A stretch of 64,000 bases of DNA. It comes from DATKJY01 sp964540105. Lineage in GTDB: Bacteria; Zixibacteria; MSB-5A5; GN15; FEB-12. The number at the start of each line of letters is the position of its first letter. The stretch's first letter is position 1. The position numbers and the translations under genes were made by a program. Positions 8,623-17,305 of the stretch are shown here, piece after piece. Under the pieces are notes generated by a model. It was not told the origin of the DNA, searched no databases, and saw only the letters and a program-made list of their open reading frames with translations. The DNA lies in the NCBI GenBank assembly GCA_964540105.1, contig CAZILL010000001.1, positions 682,001 to 746,000 of the forward strand, given 5' to 3'.

Positions 8623-9279
8623 TTAGCGGCTCATAACGCCGGGAATCTGCAGGTGACGGTTTCGGGCGGTCAACGTCATCTCGATCGGCTCAAGAGCGCT
8701 CTGGATCACGTCAGGATTGACGATGATCGTATCGATGGGGATCGTGGCACCATCACGAGGTCTTTGGGCCAACCGGCCGACATTTGCTCTCGCGTACAAC
8801 GTCACTTTCAGCTGATCAATCTCCGGCGGGATCGTATGCCACTTCACGGCGGAAGAATCTTCTCCTGATTCAGAAAATGCCTTAACCAATTCACGTGGAG
8901 AGATCGATTCATATGAAACCCATCCTCCGGAATTCAGAACCCAGTTCTCGCGCAGATCGCCGGGACGATACAGAACTACGGCGCTGTCGAGGGATATGTC
9001 TTCCACATCAGGTTCGCTGCCTGAAGCTGCGGTTGATCGAAGGCGGACCGCTCGGAACGAAATCGCAAATCTCGTCGGGACGCTGACCTCCTTTCTCATG
9101 GAGCGTTGTTCAAGGCCGACGATCCTGGCTGACAGTGTCCATCCTCGGACGTGGGGATTCGCGGCTTCGCCTTCTGTCCGAAACTCTCGTTGCCAGACGT
9201 AGGTGCATCCGAAATTGACACCCGTTATGAAGATGAAGAGAAGCGCGGCTGCCGCGACCTGTTGTTTTCGCAAACTCAT
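8623..9279 (-). CDS. Hypothetical exported or lipoprotein, last gene of liv operon
   Basis: A 218-residue protein I do not recognise. The N-terminus has a hydrophobic segment (AAAALLFIFITGV, 9-21) followed by NFGC, which could be a lipobox with Cys25. The rest is beta-rich with no catalytic motif visible. Its start overlaps the end of livF by 4 bases, so it belongs to the liv transcript. An accessory role in amino acid uptake is possible but unsupported by motif. Confidence 0.6.
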   Translation of the reverse strand: MSLRKQQVAAAALLFIFITGVNFGCTYVWQREFRTEGEAANPHVRGWTLSARIVGLEQRSMRKEVSVPTRFAISFRAVRLRSTAASGSEPDVEDISLDSAVVLYRPGDLRENWVLNSGGWVSYESISPRELVKAFSESGEDSSAVKWHTIPPEIDQLKVTLYARANVGRLAQRPRDGATIPIDTIIVNPDVIQSALEPIEMTLTARNRHLQIPGVMSR

Positions 9280-9983
9280 GCGCCGAGATACGCCTGCTTG
9301 ACGAGGTCGTTCTCCAGGAGCTTGTCGGCCCGATCCGAGAGGACGATACTCCCGGTCTCCAGAACGTACGCTCGGGAAGCGATCTGCAGCGACTTGCGGG
9401 CGTTCTGTTCGACGAGCAGGATTGTGATCCCGCGACGATTGATCTCGCGGATGATTGAGAACACTTTTTCCACCATGACGGGAGAGAGTCCCATTGACGG
9501 TTCATCAAAGAGGAGCAGCTGAGGTCCGGCCATGAGTCCGCGCGCGATGGCCAGCATCTGCTGCTCACCGCCACTAAGGGTTCCCGCCTTCTGCAGGCTC
9601 CGTTCTCGCAGAACTGGAAAGAGGCTTTGCATGGTCTCAATCTCACTTCTGACCTTGGCTCTGTCCTTGACTGTATAGGCGCCCATCTCGAGGTTTTCGG
9701 TGACCGTCAGTTTGTTGAACACTTTCCTTCCCTCGGGGATCTGTACAACGCCGAGGCGAGCAATGACATGCGCGGGGAGATTACTGATCGGTTTCCCGTC
9801 GAAGCGAATCTCTCCCTGTCGCGGCTTCAGCACACCCGAGATGGTGTTGATGAGGGAAGTCTTTCCCGCGCCATTGGCGCCGATAATGGCCACTATTTCA
9901 CCTCTCTCCAGCGTAAGCGAAACACCTTTGAGAGCGGCGATCTGGCCGTAGTACATGAAGATATTTTCGACTTCAAGCAACAT
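9276..9983 (-). CDS. livF: Branched-chain-type amino acid ABC transporter ATPase LivF
   Basis: A 235-residue ABC ATPase. I take ATG at 9983 (MLLEVENIFMYYG); an upstream in-frame start would add 14 unconserved residues. Walker A is GANGAGKTS, the signature is LSGGEQQMLAIARGL and Walker B is LLLFDEPSMGL. IPEGRKVFNKLTVTENL is characteristic of LivF. It works with LivG as the paired nucleotide-binding subunits on LivH/LivM. The start lies 10 bp after livG. Confidence 0.93.
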   Translation of the reverse strand: MLLEVENIFMYYGQIAALKGVSLTLERGEIVAIIGANGAGKTSLINTISGVLKPRQGEIRFDGKPISNLPAHVIARLGVVQIPEGRKVFNKLTVTENLEMGAYTVKDRAKVRSEIETMQSLFPVLRERSLQKAGTLSGGEQQMLAIARGLMAGPQLLLFDEPSMGLSPVMVEKVFSIIREINRRGITILLVEQNARKSLQIASRAYVLETGSIVLSDRADKLLENDLVKQAYLGA

Positions 9984-9993
9984 GCGAACTATC

Positions 9994-10755
9994 CTACACA
10001 GAATCGGAACCCAGATAAGCCTCAATAACTTTCGGGTTCTTCTGCACTTCTGCCGGTTTCCCCTCGGCTATTTTTTCGCCGTAGTCCAGTACAATGACTC
10101 GATCGGAAAGAGACATGACGACATGCATGCGATGCTCGATTATGATCACCGCGATGTTGCGTGTCCGAACATTTTCGATCAAAGCGACAAGATCGTTGCA
10201 TTCACGGGGATTCATCCCCGCAGTCGGTTCATCCAACAGTAATAACAACGGCTCTGCCGCCAAAGCACGGGCGATTTCCAACCGTCTCTGATCGCCGTAG
10301 CTGAGATTCCGCGTCAGTTCATTGCCGGATTTCAACAACCCCACAAAGTCGAGTGCTTCCCGTGCTCGATCACCGATCTCTCGTTCATCACGCTCGAACG
10401 CTCGATTTCGAAGCAGCGCGTCGGTAAGTCTGGACTTTGAGCGGCAGTGCCGACCGACCATCACGTTCTCGAGGGCGGTCATATTGGCGAAAAGGCGAAG
10501 GTTCTGGAACGTGCGCGCCACACCCAACTCGACGATCTGATGGGGAAGGGCGCCGTTGATCAGCATTCCCTGAAACTTGACCGCGCCAGAGTCTGGCGAA
10601 TAGACACCGGTGATGACATTGAACAGAGTCGACTTGCCGGCTCCGTTGGGCCCTATCAGGCCGAGCACTTCGTCCTTGTCGACACGGGCTGACAGGCAGG
10701 AGAGAGCGTTGAGCCCTCCAAATCGTTTGCTGACATCGTTTACGTCAAGCAGCAT
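9994..10755 (-). CDS. livG: Branched-chain-type amino acid ABC transporter ATPase LivG
   Basis: A 253-residue ABC ATPase. Walker A is GPNGAGKST, followed by a Q-loop region ARTFQNLRLFANMTALENVMVG, the signature LSYGDQRRLEIARAL, Walker B LLLLDEPTAGMNP, and an H-loop IIIEHRMHVV. ARTFQN with LENV and DEPTAGMNP is the LivG pattern. It is 6 bp downstream of livM. Confidence 0.93.
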   Translation of the reverse strand: MLLDVNDVSKRFGGLNALSCLSARVDKDEVLGLIGPNGAGKSTLFNVITGVYSPDSGAVKFQGMLINGALPHQIVELGVARTFQNLRLFANMTALENVMVGRHCRSKSRLTDALLRNRAFERDEREIGDRAREALDFVGLLKSGNELTRNLSYGDQRRLEIARALAAEPLLLLLDEPTAGMNPRECNDLVALIENVRTRNIAVIIIEHRMHVVMSLSDRVIVLDYGEKIAEGKPAEVQKNPKVIEAYLGSDSV

Positions 10756-10761
10756 GCCGCA

Positions 10762-11742
10762 CTACTCTCCCTCTGTCGGGTGAAGTTCCAGCGAGCGACG
10801 TTTCGAAGGGAGCAACCCCTGCGGTCGGAAGATAATTACGAGGATCATGATGGTGCCAAAGAGAAGCATGCGATAATCGACGAACCTCGTACCGAGTGAG
10901 GCGCGAAGAATTTCCGGTACACCAACCAGGAGCACAACACCGAGCAGGACGCCAACAATATTCCCCATTCCCCCCAACACAATCATGGCAACCAAAAGGA
11001 CTGACTCCCAAAAGGTAAAAGTCTCGGGAGTAATGAATCCGATCCAGTGCGTGTAGATCGCTCCGGCCAGGGCGCCGAACATCCCGCTCAGGACAAAGGC
11101 TGTTGCCTTGGTGCGAGCGACATTGATGCCAGTCAGCTCCGCTGCCAGCTCATCTTCGCGAATTGCCACCAGCGCGCGCCCAAAGCGAGAGTGTTCGAGG
11201 CGATAGCTGATCAGGACCGCGATGAGGAGAAAGACCAGAATTAAATAGTAGAACTGGATATCGTCGGTGAACTCAAGTGAAAACAGGCTCACTTTGCCAA
11301 TCGTCTCACCCACACGCGGGAGCCCCTTGGGGCCATTGGATAGTAAATCGAAGTTGTTCAGCACGAGGCGCACGATTTCACCGAAGGCAAGGGTCACGAT
11401 AGCGAGATAATCACCTCTCAGGCGCAGGACAGGAGCGCCGATGAGGAACCGAAACAGCCCGCCGACCAGAACGCTCACCGGTAAAATGATCCAGAATGAT
11501 ATCCCGGCAATGCTCATCAGCGCGCCGGTGTAAGCGCCGATGGCATAGAAAGCCATGAATCCCAGGTCGAGCAAACCAGTGTAGCCAATCGTGATATTGA
11601 GCCCGATGCAGAGGATGCCGTAAATTCCCACCAGTCCTGCGACGTGAATAGCATAGTAGTTGCCAGTCGCTTGAACAATCGGAGGGACGACGACCAGCAG
11701 AAGCAGGATGGCGCCCAGAAAATACTTGTGGGGGGTGTTCAT
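10762..11742 (-). CDS. livM: Branched-chain-type amino acid ABC permease LivM
   Basis: A 326-residue inner-membrane permease with about 8-10 hydrophobic helices and the family motif GYTGLLDLGFMAFYAIGAYTGAL. A late GMGNIVGVLLGVVLL segment and a C-terminal FRPQGLLPSKR are typical of LivM. Its start codon overlaps the livH stop by one base (TGATG), indicating coupled translation. Confidence 0.92.
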   Translation of the reverse strand: MNTPHKYFLGAILLLLVVVPPIVQATGNYYAIHVAGLVGIYGILCIGLNITIGYTGLLDLGFMAFYAIGAYTGALMSIAGISFWIILPVSVLVGGLFRFLIGAPVLRLRGDYLAIVTLAFGEIVRLVLNNFDLLSNGPKGLPRVGETIGKVSLFSLEFTDDIQFYYLILVFLLIAVLISYRLEHSRFGRALVAIREDELAAELTGINVARTKATAFVLSGMFGALAGAIYTHWIGFITPETFTFWESVLLVAMIVLGGMGNIVGVLLGVVLLVGVPEILRASLGTRFVDYRMLLFGTIMILVIIFRPQGLLPSKRRSLELHPTEGE

Positions 11743-12638
11743 CAGATCTTCTCCGTCACCTCTTCCCCGAAAAGTCCGGTCGGCTTGAACAGAAGGACTA
11801 AAATCAGCACCATGAAGGCGATCACATCTTTGTATTCCGATGAAATATAGCCGGCTGACAACGCTTCGAGTACGCCAAGCATGAAACCTCCGGCCATCGC
11901 CCCTTTGATATTGCCGATTCCGCCCAGTACGGCAGCCGTGAAGGCCTTTATCCCCGGCAAGAAGCCCATATTGTACTTGATGCTCCCGTAATAGAGGCCG
12001 TTGAGTACTCCCGCCACTCCCCCCAAACCGCCGCCGATGAAAAACGTGAGAGCAATGATCGTGTTGGTGTCGATTCCCATGAGCTGGGAAACGACATGGT
12101 TCTGCGCGACAGCTCGCATCGCTTTGCCCATCTTGCTTCGCGTAATGAACAACTGAAGAACAATCATGAGAACGACAGCTAACCCGAAGATGAAGATCTG
12201 AAGTGACGTAATTCTTATACCAAAGGTCTCGAATTGAGCCAGACGAAATATCTCAGGATACGACTGGGACTCCGCGCCAACCGCCAGCATGATGAGATTC
12301 TGAAGAAAGATCGATACCCCGATGGCGCTGATCAGGGGGGTTAGGCGAGGAGCGTGACGCAGTGGTCGGTAGGCCGAGCGCTCCACGGCCACGGCCAGCA
12401 GGCCGGTCCCGAGAAAAGCGAGCGCGAAGATCGCCACAAAATAGACAGGCAAGGATGGGGAGATCAGCAGTGGAAGGAGCGACAGGACCCAGAATCCAAC
12501 ATACGCCCCGACCATAAAGATCTCGCTGTGGGCAAAATTGATCATCAACAGAATTCCATAGACCATCGTGTACCCGAGGGCGAATAGGGCGTAAATGCTG
12601 CCCAGGGTAAGTCCGTTGATCAGCTGTTGAATGAACAT
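11742..12638 (-). CDS. livH: Branched-chain-type amino acid ABC permease LivH
   Basis: A 298-residue permease with about 8 membrane helices. The N-terminal QQLINGLTLGSIYALFALG and INFAHSEIFMVGAYVGF motifs, a central MGIDTNTI segment and a C-terminal LLFKPTGLFGE identify LivH. It pairs with LivM to form the channel. It lies 9 bp downstream of the binding-protein gene. Confidence 0.93.
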   Translation of the reverse strand: MFIQQLINGLTLGSIYALFALGYTMVYGILLMINFAHSEIFMVGAYVGFWVLSLLPLLISPSLPVYFVAIFALAFLGTGLLAVAVERSAYRPLRHAPRLTPLISAIGVSIFLQNLIMLAVGAESQSYPEIFRLAQFETFGIRITSLQIFIFGLAVVLMIVLQLFITRSKMGKAMRAVAQNHVVSQLMGIDTNTIIALTFFIGGGLGGVAGVLNGLYYGSIKYNMGFLPGIKAFTAAVLGGIGNIKGAMAGGFMLGVLEALSAGYISSEYKDVIAFMVLILVLLFKPTGLFGEEVTEKI

Positions 12639-12647
12639 GCGGCGGGA

Positions 12648-13769
12648 TTACTTGTGCTCGTAGTACTCGAATTTCCCGTTCGACACGCGCGAAATACTGA
12701 TCAGCTTGTTGAGATTATCCCCTTTGGCGTCAAACGACGTCTCGCCGAGTATTCCCATATACTTCACTTTCGCCAGCTCATCGATCAGCTTGGTCTGATC
12801 CAGATTCACGACCCCGAGGGCGGTGGCGAGCAGAGACGCTGCCTCATAGGTGTACGGATCGTACGGCTGCATGTCCTCATTTGGGTATCGTTCGGCGTAA
12901 CGGCGAAGGAACTCTTTTGCAAAAGGGAGTTTGGCGGGGGGCATGCCGACCATCGAGGCAAAGTCCCCTTCAGTGGCCGTACCGCCAATGCGCGCATATT
13001 CATTGGTGAAGATGCCGTCACCTCCGAATAGCGAGATAGTCATTCCGACTTCCTTGATCTGTTTCGACATCAAGCCGGCTTCGGCATAGAGCCCACCGTA
13101 GAAAATCAGCCCCGGTTCCTCGCCCTTGATTCGAGTCAGCAGTGCCTTGAAGTCTTTGTCGCCTCGGTCAATGCCGTCGAAGCTCACCACAGTCCCGCTG
13201 TCCGCCACGAACTGTTTCATGAACTCCTCGGCCAGTCCCTGCCCGTAGGCGGTTTTGTCATGAATGATTGCCACGCGTTTGATCTTGAGTGTGTCGTACA
13301 CATAATTGGCGCCAAAGCTTCCCTGGACGTCGTCGGTTCCGCAGATTCGAAAGACGTTCTTGAATCCCTGAAGGGTCAATTTGGGGTTGGTCGAGGCGGG
13401 CGTGATCATCACGAGATTGCGCTTGGCATACACCTGACTGGCCGGGATAGAGCAGCCACTGTTCAGGTGTCCGATGACACCTGCAATCAAGCGATCCGAG
13501 ATGATCTGATTGGCGATGGTGACCGCCTCTTTCGGATCGGAGCGGTCATCAAAAGCGGCCATTTCAAGTTTGTAACCGGGGATTCTGTTTGCCGCATTGG
13601 CGTCCGCTATGGCCATCTCCATCCCGCGTTTCATCCCCTGACCATGAGCTGCGTCATCGCCGGTAAGAGGACAAACCAGTGCGATCTTGACAATCTTCTC
13701 GCCCGATTGGCCGCACCCGAGCAGGCCAACCATGAGGAACAGAATTGCGGTGAGCAGAATCGATTTCAT
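12648..13769 (-). CDS. livJ: Amino acid ABC transporter substrate-binding lipoprotein
   Basis: A 373-residue periplasmic binding protein of the LivJ/LivK (Leu/Ile/Val-binding) family. The signal ends in VGLLGC, a good lipobox with Cys19, so it is probably a lipoprotein. The body starts VKIALVCPLTGDDAAHGQGMKRGMEMA and has VIGHLNSGCSIPASQVYAKRNLVMITPASTNP, the classic ligand-cleft pattern. It leads the livJHMGF unit, with AGGAGG before the ATG. Given nearby phenylalanine/tyrosine catabolism, the ligand could be aromatic as well as branched-chain. The ligand cannot be read from sequence. Confidence 0.88.
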   Translation of the reverse strand: MKSILLTAILFLMVGLLGCGQSGEKIVKIALVCPLTGDDAAHGQGMKRGMEMAIADANAANRIPGYKLEMAAFDDRSDPKEAVTIANQIISDRLIAGVIGHLNSGCSIPASQVYAKRNLVMITPASTNPKLTLQGFKNVFRICGTDDVQGSFGANYVYDTLKIKRVAIIHDKTAYGQGLAEEFMKQFVADSGTVVSFDGIDRGDKDFKALLTRIKGEEPGLIFYGGLYAEAGLMSKQIKEVGMTISLFGGDGIFTNEYARIGGTATEGDFASMVGMPPAKLPFAKEFLRRYAERYPNEDMQPYDPYTYEAASLLATALGVVNLDQTKLIDELAKVKYMGILGETSFDAKGDNLNKLISISRVSNGKFEYYEHK

Positions 13770-13955
13770 TGTATGCCTCCTTGGCGGGCAGGAATACCGG
13801 TCGGCGGCTCCTCCAGGAACGTTAATTCATTTTGGGATCAGGCCAGCAAAGGGTCTGTCCTGCAATTTGTTAAGGAAGTAAAGATGCTGAGCGGCCAGGG
13901 GAGTGTCAATGGAAAACTGACGGCGTGGATAAGGCGTGGTCCGCCACACCCCAAG

Positions 13956-13985
13956 AAGTGGTTGCTCTCTCTTGAGCAACCACTT
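13956..13985 (-). terminator. Perfect 12-bp hairpin after FG-GAP gene
   Basis: A 12-bp perfect stem (13956-13967 with 13974-13985) and a 6-nt loop lie 24 bp beyond the stop of the leftward FG-GAP gene. No U-run follows on either strand, so it is a strong hairpin but not a textbook intrinsic terminator. Confidence 0.5.
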
Positions 13986-14009
13986 CCGCGACCCCGAAGA
14001 GTCTTGATG

Positions 14010-16415
14010 TCACGGGCAGAGCGGCAATGTGGCCGTCGCGCCCAGGTAGTCGATCAACGCGAACAGATCGGCTATATCGACAGTGCTATCCGTGTTGACG
14101 TCATTCTCGGCAGCGCAGGTCGACAGCGGCAGGTCTGCTCCAAGAAAATCAACGATCGCGAAGACATCCGAGACATCAACTACATCGTCAGTAGACCCTT
14201 CCGCGTTTCCGGTCGTCCCGGCACAGCACCCGCCTATTCTCTTGTTCGATAGAATCGAGACCGTGTTGGTGTAATAGTTAGCCGCTGCTAAATCGACTTT
14301 CCCGTCTCCGTCGAAATCGCCTGCACACACCGAGCGGGGCGTGTCGCCCGCCCCGTAGTTGACCAAACCGGCAAAAGTGCCATTCCCGTTGTTTCTTAGA
14401 ATCGAAACCGTGTGCGCCTCGTCATTGGTTGTTGCCAGGTCAAGCTTACTGTCCCCATCAATATCAGCCGCAAGAATGGACGTTGTAGCGTTACCGACAC
14501 CATAATCGATTTTGGCGCCGAAGTCCCCACTCCCGGTGTTCCACAGAATCGAGACTGTGGCCCCCCACCAGTTAACCGTGGTCAGATCAGGCTTTCCATC
14601 TCCATTCAAGTCCGCCGCGATAACGCACGTCGGACTAGATCCAACGTCATAGTCGATCTTGCCGGCGAAGGTCCCATCCCCATTGTTCTTCAGGATTGAC
14701 ACCTCCTTGGGGTAGGAATTGGAGTTCGCCACCGCTAAGTCGGGATTTCCATCCCCGTCGAAATCTGCTGCAACCACCGAGGTAGGGGCACGACCAACCC
14801 CGTAATCGACCTTTCCGGCGAATGACCCGTCACCGTTGTTTTTCAGGATCGAGACACTTCCGGAGTCGTCGTATGGGGTAGAGCCGGTATTTGCCACAGC
14901 CAGATCGTGTCTCCCGTCTCTATCAAAGTCGGCCGCGAAGACAGACTTCGGTCCGACACCGACCCCATAATCGACCCCGGCGGAGAAGGTACCGTTGCCA
15001 TTGTTCCTCAGGACAGAGATCGTGCCAGCGCTGTCGTTGGCAGTCACGAGTTCAGGCCTCCCGTCTCCATCCAGATCCCTTGCAAGTATGCTGACCGGAC
15101 AGAATCCGACGGCGTATTCGACATCGCTTAAGAAGGTGCCGTCTCCATTGCCCCTCAGCACCGAGACCGTATTGGCGCCGCTATTAGCCGTAGCCAGATC
15201 AGTTTTGCCATCTCCATCGAGATCGGCCGCAAGTGCGGAGCGAGGGTAACTTCCAACCCCAAAGGAACTCCTCTTGTCAAACGTGCCGTCGCCGTAATTC
15301 CTCAGAATCGAAATCGTGCCAAGCCCGGAATTCCAAGCGTAGTTCGCTGTTGCCAGATCAGCTTTGCCATCCCCGTCAAAGTCTGCGGCGAGAACGGAAT
15401 AGGGTTGCCTCCCAACTCCATAGTCGGTCCGGCCCGCGAAGGTCCCGTCGCCGTTATTCATCAGAATCGAAGCCGTGTGCGCGCCACCATTGGCTGTCGC
15501 CAGATCAAGTTTCCCATCCCCGTCAAAATCCGCGGCAAAAACAGAATAGGGATTCCTTCCTACCCCGTAGTCGACCTTACTGGCAAAGGTCCCGTCGCCG
15601 TTGTTTCTCAAGATCGAGACCGTGTGGGAGACTTCGCTCACCGTTGCAAGGTCGATTTTACCATCACCGTCGAGATCAGCCGCAAAGACAGAGCGGGGAT
15701 AGCTTCCTGCCATATAGTAACCATTACGCGTGAACGTCCCATCCCCATTGTTCAAGAGAATCGACACCGACGCGGAACTACGATTGACCGCCACAATGTC
15801 GGCCTTTCCGTTCCCATCAAGATCAGCAACAGAAACAGAAATGGGCTGATAGCCGACCGTATAGTCAACCCGACCGCCAAACGACCCATTCCCATCGTTG
15901 AGGAGAACCGAGACCGAATTGGAGTAGTAGTTTGCGGTGATCATGTCCGGCTTGCCGTCACCGTTTACGTCCATCACAGAGACCGACGCAGGACAGCCCC
16001 CGACGATATAGTCAATCTTGCGGGCTAACGTTCCGTCACCGTTGTTCTTCAGAATCGAGACCGTGCCGGACGTATCGAAGTTGGCTCCGTAGTTGGCAAC
16101 GGCCAAGTCGGGCCTTCCGTCCCCGTCAAGATCGGCGGCCGAAACTGAGAATGGAGATGCTCCTGCCGAATACTCGACTTTACCGGCAAAGGTACCGTCG
16201 CCATTACCTCTCAGAATCGCGACCGTGTTGGAGCCACCGTTGGCAGCCGCCAGGTCGGGCTTCCCATCTCCGTCAAAGTCCGCGGCGAGAACGGAATAAG
16301 GCTCCCTTCCAACCGCATAATCGATACGGGTTTCGAATATTGGCTTGAAGGCAAAAGTGGCGCTTGCCAACGCACTCAAGGCCAGAACGAACAAGCTGAA
16401 CTTCACAGTCCTCAT
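14010..16415 (-). CDS. Exported FG-GAP (VCBS) repeat protein with dockerin-like C-terminus
   Basis: An 801-residue exported protein. A signal peptide (about residues 1-22, ending ASATFA) is followed by 14 repeats of about 50 residues built on ADFDGDGKPDLATAN...VSILRNNGDGTF. Each repeat carries a calcium-loop DxDGDG. Fourteen blades would make two seven-bladed beta-propellers. The last ~72 residues (14010-14228) form a module with two dockerin-like calcium loops (VVDVSDVFAIVDFLG and TVDIADLFALIDYLG), a leading Cys-Cys and a terminal CP. The same module ends two other proteins in this window. I infer a surface or secreted role, perhaps carbohydrate or protein binding. Confidence 0.88.
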   Translation of the reverse strand: MRTVKFSLFVLALSALASATFAFKPIFETRIDYAVGREPYSVLAADFDGDGKPDLAAANGGSNTVAILRGNGDGTFAGKVEYSAGASPFSVSAADLDGDGRPDLAVANYGANFDTSGTVSILKNNGDGTLARKIDYIVGGCPASVSVMDVNGDGKPDMITANYYSNSVSVLLNDGNGSFGGRVDYTVGYQPISVSVADLDGNGKADIVAVNRSSASVSILLNNGDGTFTRNGYYMAGSYPRSVFAADLDGDGKIDLATVSEVSHTVSILRNNGDGTFASKVDYGVGRNPYSVFAADFDGDGKLDLATANGGAHTASILMNNGDGTFAGRTDYGVGRQPYSVLAADFDGDGKADLATANYAWNSGLGTISILRNYGDGTFDKRSSFGVGSYPRSALAADLDGDGKTDLATANSGANTVSVLRGNGDGTFLSDVEYAVGFCPVSILARDLDGDGRPELVTANDSAGTISVLRNNGNGTFSAGVDYGVGVGPKSVFAADFDRDGRHDLAVANTGSTPYDDSGSVSILKNNGDGSFAGKVDYGVGRAPTSVVAADFDGDGNPDLAVANSNSYPKEVSILKNNGDGTFAGKIDYDVGSSPTCVIAADLNGDGKPDLTTVNWWGATVSILWNTGSGDFGAKIDYGVGNATTSILAADIDGDSKLDLATTNDEAHTVSILRNNGNGTFAGLVNYGAGDTPRSVCAGDFDGDGKVDLAAANYYTNTVSILSNKRIGGCCAGTTGNAEGSTDDVVDVSDVFAIVDFLGADLPLSTCAAENDVNTDSTVDIADLFALIDYLGATATLPLCP

Positions 16416-16548
16416 GTGATTTCTCCCTTCCTCAACTCTGTATGGTCAAGAATCATGGACATGTTCGTGCTTTCGTGCGCCACTAACCCCACAGAAATCT
16501 CGAAGGACCTTCCAACCCCTGTGGTGCGCATTAACTTGATTGTGTCAT

Positions 16549-16577
16549 ACAATATCCACGACAGGGCTTTTTGTCAA
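16549..16577 (-). promoter_or_regulatory. Promoter of the FG-GAP repeat gene
   Basis: Read leftward: TTGACA (16577-16572), 17-nt spacer, TATTGT (16554-16549). This is a strong sigma70-type match. It predicts a leader of about 125 nt before the ATG at 16415. Confidence 0.65.
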
Positions 16578-16604
16578 GTGAATTCTGCTCGGGGGTATGC
16601 TCGT

Positions 16605-17297
16605 TTAGAGCGCGCCGCCAATGCTGCCGAGTGTAATCTCCTCGACCTGGACTGACGCCGGACGGCTGAGCGCGTAGGCAACAGCCTGAGCTGTCTGCTC
16701 CGGAGAGAGCATGTGATCTCTTGGCCACTCACCGGGGACCCGATTCCAGATGTCGGTCGAGGTAGCGGCAGGGTAGATGTTGATAATCCGAATCCCTTTC
16801 GCGCGAGTCTCTTCGCGCACGCTGCGCATGAACCCGTCAAGGGCGAATTTACTCATGCAGTAGCTGCTCCAGTTGGGGAAAGGGGTTCGTGCGGCAGTAG
16901 AGAGGATGTTGACAATGCTGGAACCGGCCGGCATGATAGGCAGAAGCTTGCGAGTCAGCCAGAAGGGAGCGGTGACATTGACCGCGAAGGTCCGATGCCA
17001 GTTATCGAGCGTGAGTTCGACGGCCGATTTGACGTAGGCGACACCGGCATTATGGATCATGCCGTGAAGTGGTTGTCGGGCAATCTCTTGAGTCATTCGC
17101 TCGAGGTCCGGCAGGCTCGCGAGATCACACGGGATGAGCTCGGTTCGCCCTCCCTTGCGGTGCACGTAGTCGGCGGTCTCTTCGAGAGCGCGAAGGTCGC
17201 GTCCGTGAATCAGCAGGTTTCTGTTCGGTGAGGCAAGTTCGACCGCGATGGCACGGCCAATCCCACGGCTTGCGCCCGTGATAAGAATTCTTTCCAT
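16605..17297 (-). CDS. SDR family oxidoreductase, candidate sepiapterin reductase
   Basis: A 230-residue short-chain dehydrogenase/reductase. I use ATG 17297 (MERILITGASRGIG), which lies 8 bp after the PTPS gene; a longer frame would overlap that gene. The NAD(P)-binding motif TGASRGIG is at 7-14 and HNAG at 82-85. The catalytic S133, Y146 and K150 (SSYCMSK) are intact. Its place after folE and a PTPS-type gene suggests reduction of 6-pyruvoyl-tetrahydropterin or sepiapterin toward tetrahydrobiopterin. SDRs are functionally broad, so the specific substrate is inference from context. Confidence 0.75.
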   Translation of the reverse strand: MERILITGASRGIGRAIAVELASPNRNLLIHGRDLRALEETADYVHRKGGRTELIPCDLASLPDLERMTQEIARQPLHGMIHNAGVAYVKSAVELTLDNWHRTFAVNVTAPFWLTRKLLPIMPAGSSIVNILSTAARTPFPNWSSYCMSKFALDGFMRSVREETRAKGIRIINIYPAATSTDIWNRVPGEWPRDHMLSPEQTAQAVAYALSRPASVQVEEITLGSIGGAL

Positions 17298-17305
17298 TTC
17301 CTGTC

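Noticed and set aside
13260..14252. A 330-codon open frame on the + strand
   Set aside because: It lies opposite the livJ lipoprotein and runs into the FG-GAP gene; its product has no domain pattern, whereas the opposite strand encodes clear families.
15405..16028. A 207-codon + strand frame with its own internal repeats
   Set aside because: The repetition is only the antisense image of the FG-GAP repeats.
14200..16300. Regularly spaced repeats at first sight like a tandem DNA array or CRISPR
   Set aside because: The period is about 150 bp, copies diverge at third positions and the leftward frame is fully open. They are coding FG-GAP repeats.
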